From: Nitrososphaerota archaeon
GTDB taxonomy: Archaea > Thermoproteota > Nitrososphaeria_A > Caldarchaeales > JAVZCJ01
Length of the DNA stretch: 64,000 nt
Assembly (NCBI GenBank): GCA_038874475.1
Contig: JAVZCJ010000002.1
Location: forward strand, 262,964 to 326,963
Direction of reading: 5' to 3'
Shown here: piece by piece, positions 27,473-35,232 of the stretch
How positions within the stretch are numbered: position 1 is the stretch's first letter
Layout: every line of letters starts with the position of its first letter
Position numbers and translations under genes: made by a program
Notes under the pieces: generated by a model
Databases searched by the model: none
The model's input: the letters and a program-made list of their open reading frames with translations, nothing else
Told to the model about the DNA's origin: nothing

Positions 27473-28139
27473 AGATTTTTCTCATCTCAATTATGCTTAA
27501 TTGTCCAGGAGCAGTTTTTTGATTGAAAAGAGAAGCATAAGTAAAGGGTGCACCAGCAAAAACACATAATATTCTAGATATTAAACCTTTTTCACCCATA
27601 CAAAATGCTATCAATTTATTTTTCTCATTTGAATTTAAATAATCATATAAGCTAAGTATTTTATAATTATCATTTATAGATTTTGCAGTAGTAACTATTT
27701 TATATAAATCACCATTTTCTCTTATTTTCTCAAGAATATTTCTTAATTTATTTATTGAAGGAGTACCATTAAAATCATGCCAAGAAATTATTAATTGAAT
27801 ATTCTCATTTTTTATATAATCTATTAAATCTAGCATTTTTTTATAATATTCTTCTTCGATATCTATGTATGCTGGTTTTAAATCTATCAATTCTTTTATA
27901 ATATTTTTTTTCTCTTTTAATTTTTTATTAAAATATCCATTTAATCTATAAGTTAAAATACATTTATTAATGAATGGTTTAACAATTCTCTTAAAATTTT
28001 CTACATCAATTTCTTTAAAATAATCAAGCCTAATTTCTACATAATCGGATCCAAAATCGAATGCTTTCTTTATTTTATTCTTTAATTCAAAATTGTTTTT
28101 GCATTTAAGAGAAGTGCATATCATGAATTTTTTCATCAT
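27450..28139 (-). CDS. aroD: 3-dehydroquinate dehydratase, type I
   Basis: 229 residues. EIRLDYF, LTYRLNG, SWHDFNGTP with the catalytic His, and KIVTTAKS with the Schiff-base Lys identify the type I enzyme. It converts 3-dehydroquinate to 3-dehydroshikimate. Its frame is continuous with the upstream DHQ synthase II gene except for one TAG, three codons before this ATG. Confidence 0.93.
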   Translation of the reverse strand: MMKKFMICTSLKCKNNFELKNKIKKAFDFGSDYVEIRLDYFKEIDVENFKRIVKPFINKCILTYRLNGYFNKKLKEKKNIIKELIDLKPAYIDIEEEYYKKMLDLIDYIKNENIQLIISWHDFNGTPSINKLRNILEKIRENGDLYKIVTTAKSINDNYKILSLYDYLNSNEKNKLIAFCMGEKGLISRILCVFAGAPFTYASLFNQKTAPGQLSIIEMRKIYEIFKKF

Positions 28140-28148
28140 TTTTATACA

Positions 28149-29207
28149 CTATTTCTCGATTATATGTTCATCTACTTCTATTCCAAAATGTCTTCCACTT
28201 TTATTCCTTATATATGCTAAAACTTTATCTCCAATTTTTAAATCTGTTATAGGTATAGATGAATCTTCACTAACAAATCTTATTGTTTCAGCATTTTGTA
28301 CAATTATTGAACCTACTTCTTTATTCATTGCTTTAATAAGTTTCAAAGGCCTTTTTTCTATTTTATTCCTTCCTACAGTAACTTCTTTTACTTCTCCCAT
28401 TTTATTAACAATTAGTATTTGATCTCCAGTTTCTATTTCAGATAAATACTTTGTTTTATTTCCTGGTTGTAAAATATACGAATGAATTGCACCTGCATTA
28501 ATTCTAAAAGGTCTAGGAGCACTAAATTTTGAACCAATAGATTCATTATCTATTAAAAATAAGAAGTTTGATGTACTACCAATGAGTGCCCCTTCTCCTT
28601 GGTTTAGCATACTAGTTGTGTCTATACAAGCTCTATCACCAATTCCAACATCTTTAATATCTATAATTTTTACTAATTGAAGCTTTATTCTAGAAAATAA
28701 TGGCTTAAGACTTGCTAATTTTTCTATGTCGTTTATATTTTTACAAGGAGTTATTACACCATCTATCCCTATTTCAAGAACATTAAGGAAAGGCTGGACT
28801 TCCTCAATCAATTCTGTAAAAGCATAAATTTTAATATTCTTTTTATGAAGCAAAGCAACAATATTTTCTAATGGAATTATTTTAATATCTTTTAAATCAA
28901 TAATTATAGATTGAAAATTTTTTTCAGCAAATTCTAAAACTTTCCTTTCATCTTCTTTTTTCTCTATTTTAATTATTGGAATTTTTTCTCCACTTATATT
29001 TTTTGCTTCAGAAATTTCATTAAAACTATAATTAATAGCAATATCGTTTTTTGGAGCTAAAGCTATTATTTTTCCTTTAAAATCATTTATTATATTTTCA
29101 TATTCTTCAAAGAATATAATATTAAAACCATTTTTTAGAGAAGCTTCAATTAGTTCTTTTTTATTACTGATATTTTTAGGAAAATAGATTATTATTCTTT
29201 TTTCCAT
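28149..29207 (-). CDS. 3-dehydroquinate synthase II (archaeal, AroB')
   Basis: 352 residues. MLNQGEGALIGS, RPFRINAGA-x-HSY and the C-terminal SGRHFG are hallmarks of archaeal dehydroquinate synthase II. It oxidatively deaminates and cyclises 2-amino-3,7-dideoxy-heptulosonate (ADH) to 3-dehydroquinate with NAD. It overlaps the ADH synthase gene by 16 bases. The stop is TAG, in frame with aroD after three more codons. Confidence 0.93.
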   Translation of the reverse strand: MEKRIIIYFPKNISNKKELIEASLKNGFNIIFFEEYENIINDFKGKIIALAPKNDIAINYSFNEISEAKNISGEKIPIIKIEKKEDERKVLEFAEKNFQSIIIDLKDIKIIPLENIVALLHKKNIKIYAFTELIEEVQPFLNVLEIGIDGVITPCKNINDIEKLASLKPLFSRIKLQLVKIIDIKDVGIGDRACIDTTSMLNQGEGALIGSTSNFLFLIDNESIGSKFSAPRPFRINAGAIHSYILQPGNKTKYLSEIETGDQILIVNKMGEVKEVTVGRNKIEKRPLKLIKAMNKEVGSIIVQNAETIRFVSEDSSIPITDLKIGDKVLAYIRNKSGRHFGIEVDEHIIEK

Positions 29208-29992
29208 TCTTTATTTAAAACCTCCAATGCTTCTTCAATATTATTTTTTCTAAAAACTATACTGGCTAATGCTTTTACTATTGCTTTTGGATTTTCATGC
29301 TGAAAAACATTCCTTCCAAATGTTACACCAATTGCTCCTGCATCCATTGCACCTTTTGCCATTTCAAGAACTTGCTTGTCATTTTCAACTTTTGGACCAC
29401 CTGCAATGACTATTGGTACTGGGCAACTATTAACTACTTTTCTAAAAGATTCTGAGCTTCCTGTATAAACTGTTTTTACAATATCTGCTCCAAGTTCAGC
29501 TCCAATTCTAGCAACATGTGCAACTATTTCAGGATCAAACTCATTTTTTATCCTTTGTCCTCTAGGATACATCATAGCTATTAAAGGAATATCCCATTTA
29601 TCACATTCATCAGCTAATTCTCCTAAGCTTGAAATCATTTCATGTTCTTCATCACAACCTATATTAACATGAATAGAAACAGCATCAACTCCAAGTCTTA
29701 AAGCTTCTTCTACACTTGCAACAATCATTTTCCTATTTGGAGATAAAGAGAAAATTGTGCTTGCAGAAAAATGCATTATGATTCCAATTTTTAGTGTTTT
29801 TGGTAAAGATTTGATAATCCCTTTATGAAGAAGGACTGCTGACGCTCCGCCTTTTTGGATTGAATCTATTGTTTTAAATATTTCATCTAAACCTTTAACG
29901 GGACCAATAGTGACTCCATGATCCATTGGAATGCATAGCATTTTCCCATTTAATGTTATTCTATTCATTCTTACAATTTTTCCTGAAACCAT
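29192..29992 (-). CDS. 2-amino-3,7-dideoxy-D-threo-hept-6-ulosonate (ADH) synthase (AroA')
   Basis: 266 residues, class I aldolase-like barrel. The PMDHGVTIGPV segment near residue 23, PRGQRI and the Schiff-base Lys in ADIVKTVYTG match ADH synthase rather than fructose-bisphosphate aldolase. It condenses L-aspartate 4-semialdehyde with 6-deoxy-5-ketofructose 1-phosphate. The aspartate semialdehyde is made by the two genes just upstream. The gene for the ketofructose phosphate donor is not in the window. Confidence 0.92.
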   Translation of the reverse strand: MVSGKIVRMNRITLNGKMLCIPMDHGVTIGPVKGLDEIFKTIDSIQKGGASAVLLHKGIIKSLPKTLKIGIIMHFSASTIFSLSPNRKMIVASVEEALRLGVDAVSIHVNIGCDEEHEMISSLGELADECDKWDIPLIAMMYPRGQRIKNEFDPEIVAHVARIGAELGADIVKTVYTGSSESFRKVVNSCPVPIVIAGGPKVENDKQVLEMAKGAMDAGAIGVTFGRNVFQHENPKAIVKALASIVFRKNNIEEALEVLNKEWKKE

Positions 29993-29996
29993 TTTC

Positions 29997-31058
29997 TTAT
30001 ACCTCCAATAAGCCTAATTTATACATTAATTCTCCAATAAGAATAGTCGAACCTGCTGCTCCACGAATAGTATTATGTCCAAGAACTATAAATTTAAGAG
30101 ATTTATCATTCATTCCATGCCTAATCCTTCCAACTACAATACTCATTCCAGGAACAGTTCCTGAAAGTCTATCCATTCTAGGTTGGGGTCTATCTTTTTC
30201 TTCTCTAACAATTATTGTATCTTTTGGAGCAGTTGGAAGATTTAATTCTTGAGGTTTTCCTTTAAATTTTCTTAAAGCTTCTTTAACTTCTTCTATATCT
30301 ACTTTTTCTTCAGTTTCAACATATACAGATTCCATATGTCCATCTATGACTGGAACTCTATTACATGAAGCTGAAATTTTTATATTTGCATAATCTATCT
30401 TTTCTCCATTAAATTTTCCTAAAATTTTAAGAGTTTCAGTTTCCATCTTCTCTTCTTCTTGTTCTATGAATGGAATAACATTATCTATTATTTTTAAAGA
30501 AGGGACACCAGGATATCCTGCACCAGATACTGCTTGCATAGTAGTAACAAAAACTCTTTTTATTTTCAATAGATCATGAATTGGTTTTAATGCTAGAACT
30601 AAAGCTATCGTTGAGCAATTTGGATTTGTTACAATAAATCCATCCCATTTCCTATTCCTTTTCTGGATTTTTATCAATTCAAGATGCTCAACATTTATCT
30701 CTGGAACTATTAATGGGACATCTTTCTCTAATCTATAAGCACTCGCATTACTTATTACTGGAAAACCTGCTTCACTGAATTGAGGTTCTATATCACGTGC
30801 AACATTTCCTGGAAGAGCTGAAAAAACTATTTCAGCATCTATTTTTTTAGGATTACTTTCAAAAACTATTTTGTCAACATATTCTTCTGGAATATTTTGA
30901 GAAACAATCCATTCAACAGCTTCACCATATTTTTTTCCAACCGAAGTATATCCAACTAAATTTCTAACTTCAAAGAATGGGTTTGAAGCTAACATTCTTA
31001 AAAAGTTTTGCCCAACCATTCCAGTTGCTCCTAAAAGAGCTACTTTAACTCTTCTCAT
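29997..31058 (-). CDS. asd: Aspartate-semialdehyde dehydrogenase
   Basis: 353 residues: GATGMVGQNF NADP loop, NPNCSTIAL with the catalytic Cys, SGAGYPG and the substrate-site segment GHMESV. It reduces aspartyl phosphate to aspartate semialdehyde. Here it feeds ADH synthase directly downstream (4-base gap) as well as lysine, threonine and methionine synthesis. It overlaps lysC by 14 bases. Confidence 0.94.
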   Translation of the reverse strand: MRRVKVALLGATGMVGQNFLRMLASNPFFEVRNLVGYTSVGKKYGEAVEWIVSQNIPEEYVDKIVFESNPKKIDAEIVFSALPGNVARDIEPQFSEAGFPVISNASAYRLEKDVPLIVPEINVEHLELIKIQKRNRKWDGFIVTNPNCSTIALVLALKPIHDLLKIKRVFVTTMQAVSGAGYPGVPSLKIIDNVIPFIEQEEEKMETETLKILGKFNGEKIDYANIKISASCNRVPVIDGHMESVYVETEEKVDIEEVKEALRKFKGKPQELNLPTAPKDTIIVREEKDRPQPRMDRLSGTVPGMSIVVGRIRHGMNDKSLKFIVLGHNTIRGAAGSTILIGELMYKLGLLEV

Positions 31059-32277
31059 TTTTAATCACCTCCAAAATATTTTTAATTGAATTATAAACAT
31101 TTTCATAATCTCTTTTTGAAATAAATAATCTTATAGATGAACTTATTGTCACTAGACCATATATATTTATTTTCTTCTCTGCTAAAGGATGAATAATACG
31201 GTCAATAATTCCTGGAACAGTTTCTATAGCACTTCCTCTTATTGTTATCATAATTAAATCTTCAAAAGTACTCATAGCTTTACCAAATCCTTTTTTAATA
31301 ATCAAATTATGTACTTTTTCCAATATTTTATTAATAGATTTCTTATATCCTAAGTAAATTATTATAGAATTTATATCAAAACTTGTTAGAACTATTTCAC
31401 CAATTTTTTTAACTTCATTTAAAAACTTCTCCATTTTATATTCTTTAAATTTTTTTCCGGGAATAATTGTAATCATTAAAATGGGTTTATCAAATGCTTC
31501 AATTCTTAAATCAATATTTTCTTTACTAGAAATTGTAGATAATTCTGATCCATTTAAATCCATTATTTTAATAATCATTCCATTTTTTACATATTTTAAT
31601 GCTTTGCTTTGAATTATTTTAGCTCCTCCAGAAGTTAATATTTGTGCTTCATCGATTGAAAGGTTTTTTACAATTTTAGCATTTGAAACTTTCTTTGGGT
31701 CCATTGAATAAATTGCTCCAACATCTTTAATGAATAAAACTTCTTTAGCATTTATGCAATTTCCAATAATCATTGCAGTAGTATCGCTTCCACCTCTTCC
31801 AAGAGTAGTTATTTCACCTTTCTTATTTTTTCCAATGAAGCCGCATATAATTGGAATAAAACCTTTATTAATTAAAGGTTCTAGTTTATTTTTAATAAGT
31901 TTTTTTGTTTCTTCTAAAATAGGATCAGCATTAAGATAATCATCATCAGTAATTATAGGCCAATATTCAGATTCAGTATCGATTACTATTGTTTTCATTT
32001 TCTTTTTAGAAAGTATCGAAGCAAAAATTCTTGCACTAATTTTTTCACCCATAGCAAGGATTGAAGCTAATTCTGAATCTGAAATATTCGGATTGACTTC
32101 TTTTGCGATATTTAAAAGATTGTCTGTAGCTCCTTTAAAAGCTGATATAATAACGATTACTTTTTTACCATTTAAGAAATATTTATGAATTAATTCAGAG
32201 GCTTTTTCAATATTTTTAGAATCGCTTAAAATAGAACCGCCTAATTTAATAACGATTTTTTCATTATTGGCAGCTAT
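31045..32277 (-). CDS. lysC: Aspartate kinase, unusual start
   Basis: About 410 residues. The kinase motif KLGGSIL lies at the very N-terminus, then GRGGSDTTA and a C-terminal ACT region (ITIRGSAIETVPG). The first standard start in frame (ATG 32052) would delete 70 conserved residues including KLGGS. The frame is open upstream to a TGA at 32293-32295 without ATG, GTG or TTG. An ATA at 32275-32277 overlaps the stop of a tiny ORF as ATAG and is used here; alternatively ATG 32264 is real and one A is missing from the following A-run. First enzyme of the operon. Confidence 0.82.
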   Translation of the reverse strand: MAANNEKIVIKLGGSILSDSKNIEKASELIHKYFLNGKKVIVIISAFKGATDNLLNIAKEVNPNISDSELASILAMGEKISARIFASILSKKKMKTIVIDTESEYWPIITDDDYLNADPILEETKKLIKNKLEPLINKGFIPIICGFIGKNKKGEITTLGRGGSDTTAMIIGNCINAKEVLFIKDVGAIYSMDPKKVSNAKIVKNLSIDEAQILTSGGAKIIQSKALKYVKNGMIIKIMDLNGSELSTISSKENIDLRIEAFDKPILMITIIPGKKFKEYKMEKFLNEVKKIGEIVLTSFDINSIIIYLGYKKSINKILEKVHNLIIKKGFGKAMSTFEDLIMITIRGSAIETVPGIIDRIIHPLAEKKINIYGLVTISSSIRLFISKRDYENVYNSIKNILEVIKNEKS

Positions 32278-32290
32278 AAACGCAACCGCC
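32269..32290 (-). promoter_or_regulatory. Hairpin at the lysC start
   Basis: On the minus strand GGCGGTT pairs with AGCTGCC over seven base pairs (two G-T), with an 8-base loop. It is one of the few G+C-rich non-coding segments in the window, and covers the end of the tiny ORF and the presumed start of lysC. It could control translation or transcription of the aromatic operon. Confidence 0.5.
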
Positions 32291-32312
32291 TCTCAAAGAT
32301 CCACCACCGCAT
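32274..32312 (-). CDS. Tiny leader ORF with tandem Trp codons upstream of the aromatic operon
   Basis: ATG at 32312 opens a 12-codon ORF, M-R-W-W-I-F-E-R-R-L-R-L, ending in TAG at 32274-32276. It lies about 6 bases after the transcript start expected from the TATA box at 32340-32349, so it would be the first thing translated. Two Trp codons and one Phe codon in twelve precede a hairpin and an operon for aromatic amino acids. Its stop overlaps the candidate lysC start. Function as a leader peptide is inference; the GGTGGTGG sequence could be coincidental. Confidence 0.4.
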   Translation of the reverse strand: MRWWIFERRLRL

Positions 32313-32339
32313 ATTTGCTCTTAATAAAATTAAGCTAAA

Positions 32340-32349
32340 TTATATAAAA
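32340..32349 (-). promoter_or_regulatory. TATA box of the aromatic operon
   Basis: TTTTATATAA read on the minus strand. Usual archaeal spacing places the transcript start near 32318, just before the tiny ORF. No other TATA-like box is closer to lysC. Confidence 0.55.
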
Positions 32350-32359
32350 CTTACTGATA

Positions 32360-32383
32360 ATTCTAAATTTTCTAAATTAGAAT
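32360..32383. repeat. Inverted repeat upstream of the aromatic operon promoter
   Basis: ATTCTAA and TTAGAAT are separated by 10 bases, immediately upstream of the TATA box. Position and symmetry fit an operator for a dimeric regulator, but in AT-rich DNA such repeats occur by chance. Confidence 0.35.
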
Positions 32384-32454
32384 ATGCTTAATTTAAATGA
32401 GATTTTTATTAAAAATTTTAAGTATTTGATAAAAAGCTAATTTTTGAAAGAAAT

Positions 32455-33186
32455 TTGAAAAAATGGAGATTAATTCTTTATGAAAATATTGAAAATGCCT
32501 ATATGAATCTTGCTATAGAGGAAGCTATTGCTAGAGCATGCGGGAAAAAAATAGTTAAAAATACTTTAAGATTTTGGCGTAATAAAGGAGCAATTATAAT
32601 AGGATATTTTCAAAATGCTTTTGAAGAAATTAATTTTGAAGAATGCAAAAAGTATAATTTACAAATTGTTAGAAGATTCACTGGAGGAGGAGCAGTATAT
32701 CATGATATTGGAAATTTAAATTATTCTATAAGTATTTCAAACAAAGAAGAATGGATTCCAAAAGATGTATATAATTTTTTTGGGATTTTTATAGATATTA
32801 TTTTAAATGGTTTAGAAAAAATTGGTGTAAAAGCTATTAGAAAAGGAATAAATAATATTTTTTATGAAGAAAAAAAGATTTCTGGATTAGCTGCATCAAA
32901 TCAATGGGAAACTGCATTTTTACATGGTTGTTTATTAGTTTCAGCTAATATGGATATAATGAAAAAGGTTCTTAAAAAAATGAAAGATGAAACAATTAAT
33001 ATAGAAAATATTTTAGGATATAAAATTCCTTTAGAAAAAATTATGAAAACACTAAAAGAAAACTTTGAGGAAAAATTAAATATAAAAATAATAGAAGAAG
33101 ATTTAACAAGATATGAATATAATTTAGCAAATAAACTTTATAAAGAAAAATATAGTAGAGAAGAATGGAATTTTAAAAAAATTTAA
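32455..33186 (+). CDS. lplA: Lipoate-protein ligase A family protein
   Basis: 243 residues with the hallmark RRFTGGGAVYHD near residue 75 and the catalytic Lys in KISGLAA. It attaches lipoate or octanoate to 2-oxoacid dehydrogenase E2 or GcvH. It starts at TTG 32455; no ATG is in frame nearby. In some archaea a separate small C-terminal protein (LplB) is required; none is seen here. It is followed at 14 bases by a sugar kinase gene. Confidence 0.9.
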   Translation: MKKWRLILYENIENAYMNLAIEEAIARACGKKIVKNTLRFWRNKGAIIIGYFQNAFEEINFEECKKYNLQIVRRFTGGGAVYHDIGNLNYSISISNKEEWIPKDVYNFFGIFIDIILNGLEKIGVKAIRKGINNIFYEEKKISGLAASNQWETAFLHGCLLVSANMDIMKKVLKKMKDETINIENILGYKIPLEKIMKTLKENFEEKLNIKIIEEDLTRYEYNLANKLYKEKYSREEWNFKKI

Positions 33187-33200
33187 AATGGAGGAGAGAT

Positions 33201-34187
33201 ATGTTAATACTTGGTCTTGATGGAGGAGCAACAAAAACTAACTGTATAATAATTAATGAAAAATATGAAATAATTGGTATAGGTTCTTCAGGACCATGCA
33301 ATTATCACACAATAGGAATAAATACAGCAAAGAAAAATATTGAAGAAGCTATTAGAAACGCTTTAAAAAATACAAAATATGAAAAAAAGAAGATAGATAT
33401 AGCTGGATTAGGAATAGGTGGAGCAAATACTAGTAAAGATTATGAAATAATATCAGATATTATAAAATCAATAGGGTTGATCGAGAAATATAAAATTGTA
33501 AATGATGTGAATGTAGCATATTATGCATGTAGTAAAGGAAAATCAGGAATTGTAACAATAGCAGGAACTGGATCAATAGTATATGGAAGAAATAGCGTTG
33601 GTAAAGAATGTTATAGTGGAGGATGGGGATGGTTGATAGGAGATGAGGGAAGCGCGTTTGATATTGCTAGGAAGGCAATACAAGAAGCAACAAGAGCATT
33701 TGATGGAAGAGGAAGAAAAACAATTTTAGTCAATTTATTAATTAAAGAACTTAATTTAAAAGATTTCAATGAAATAATAGATTATGTATATAGCAAAGTA
33801 GAATCTCATAGAATTGCTAGATTAGCTCCAATAGTTACAAAAGCTGCTATTAAAGGAGATAAAATTGCAAAAAATATATTAAATAATGCAGCTGAAGAAT
33901 TAATTTTAGCTGCAAAAACAGTTTATAAAAAATTAAGAATGGAAAAAGAGGATAAAGTTATAGTAGGTGGAGTTGGAGGAGTATTCAATTCCAACATTAT
34001 ATGGAGAAAATATAAAAGCAGTATGAAAGAATTATCAAATGTGTACGTTCATCCTTTATTAAAAGGGCATCAGCCAGCTATTGGTGGAATAATTTTAGCA
34101 TTAAAAGAAATCATAGGAGAATATAATAAAAAATTAATAGATAAACTTTTTAAAAAAGTTGAAGAAATAAAATTAAGTAAAAAATGA
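33201..34187 (+). CDS. BadF/BadG-type ATPase, N-acetylglucosamine kinase-like
   Basis: 328 residues of the ASKHA fold: phosphate 1 motif LDGGATKTN at the N-terminus, VTIAGTGSI near residue 115 and GGWGWLIGDEGSAFDI near 140, as in N-acetylglucosamine kinases of the BadF group. It phosphorylates an amino sugar or hexose with ATP. Strong ribosome binding site GGAGGAG. The stop overlaps the next start by 4 bases. Confidence 0.83.
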   Translation: MLILGLDGGATKTNCIIINEKYEIIGIGSSGPCNYHTIGINTAKKNIEEAIRNALKNTKYEKKKIDIAGLGIGGANTSKDYEIISDIIKSIGLIEKYKIVNDVNVAYYACSKGKSGIVTIAGTGSIVYGRNSVGKECYSGGWGWLIGDEGSAFDIARKAIQEATRAFDGRGRKTILVNLLIKELNLKDFNEIIDYVYSKVESHRIARLAPIVTKAAIKGDKIAKNILNNAAEELILAAKTVYKKLRMEKEDKVIVGGVGGVFNSNIIWRKYKSSMKELSNVYVHPLLKGHQPAIGGIILALKEIIGEYNKKLIDKLFKKVEEIKLSKK

Positions 34188-34900
34188 AAATAATTGCTGT
34201 TGGAGATATTCATAGTCCAAAATTTTTAGGAATTTTTAAAGAATCTTTAAAGGGAATAATCGATTTTAATGATATAAATTTATTTTTATTAGCTGGGGAT
34301 ATTGTTTTAAAAAATAATTTTAATGAAATAAAAAATGTTTTATTAACTATAAGGGAATTCTTTAAAGGAGAAATCATTTCATGTTTTGGAAATGAAGAAT
34401 ATGAATCTAGCATTAATGAATATTTAAAATATTCTGATATTAAATGGCTTAATGATGAAGTTTATACAATTAATTTAAATAATACAAAAATTTCAATAAT
34501 TGGTTCAAAAGGTTCTCTTGATAGACCAACTTATTGGCAAAGAAAAAATATTGAAAATATATATGATATATATAAAAAAAGAATTGAAAAAATAGATTCA
34601 ATGCTTAAAAATCTTTCATCTGAAATAAAAATAGTTTTAACACATTATCCTCCTACATATAAAACTTTAAATGGAGAAGTGGAAAGAGCTTGGCCTGAAA
34701 TGGGTTGTAAACAATTTGAGAAAATTATTGAAAAACATCAACCTAACTTATGGGTTCATGCTCATGCACATAATAGCATAGTTCATGAAACATATATTGG
34801 CGGAACATTTATATTAAATGTTTCTCTTCCAGCAAGAAAAAAAGTGACAGTAATAGATTTATCAAAATTAAAAAGTGGAAGATTAACAAGTTTTATATAA
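34184..34900 (+). CDS. Calcineurin-like metallophosphoesterase
   Basis: 238 residues. The metal-binding motifs are GDIHS near residue 8, LLAGDIV, GNEEYE in place of the usual GNH-E/D, THYPP, and a late HAHAHN. It should be a phosphodiesterase or phosphatase; the substrate is unknown. It overlaps the sugar kinase gene (ATGA). The replacement of the GNH His is seen in some archaeal relatives and may alter activity. Confidence 0.83.
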   Translation: MKIIAVGDIHSPKFLGIFKESLKGIIDFNDINLFLLAGDIVLKNNFNEIKNVLLTIREFFKGEIISCFGNEEYESSINEYLKYSDIKWLNDEVYTINLNNTKISIIGSKGSLDRPTYWQRKNIENIYDIYKKRIEKIDSMLKNLSSEIKIVLTHYPPTYKTLNGEVERAWPEMGCKQFEKIIEKHQPNLWVHAHAHNSIVHETYIGGTFILNVSLPARKKVTVIDLSKLKSGRLTSFI

Positions 34901-34902
34901 AA

Positions 34903-35232
34903 TCAATGGATAAGATCGATTAAACTTTTGAATAAGTTTTGTAATCTGCTACTTGTTTCTTGAAGAATTTTTATTCCATTCTCAGTAATTTTATAAAGTT
35001 TTATTCTTTGTCTTATACCAACTTGTTTCCATTCACCTTTAATTAATTTCGATTCTTCAAGTTGATAAAGAATAGGGTAAATAACTCCTGCATTAAATTT
35101 GAACCCAGTTAATTCAAAAATTTTTGATATTATATCGTATCCATGCATTGGTTCTTTCCAAAGTATCCATAAGATAATTACGCTTAATATACTTCGGAAA
35201 ATATTTTTAAGAGGTTTTCCATTTTTATCCAT
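34903..35232 (-). CDS. PadR-family transcriptional regulator
   Basis: 109 residues: a winged helix with HGYDIISKI and the PadR signature G-VIYPILYQLEESKLIKGEW, followed by a C-terminal dimerisation helix. It overlaps the radical SAM gene by 8 bases and is co-transcribed with it, so it likely controls that gene. Confidence 0.87.
   Translation of the reverse strand: MDKNGKPLKNIFRSILSVIILWILWKEPMHGYDIISKIFELTGFKFNAGVIYPILYQLEESKLIKGEWKQVGIRQRIKLYKITENGIKILQETSSRLQNLFKSLIDLIH

Noticed and set aside
32262-32320. Lysine riboswitch before lysC
   Set aside because: The structured part is only about 45 bases; the lysine riboswitch needs roughly 170 with several conserved helices that are absent.
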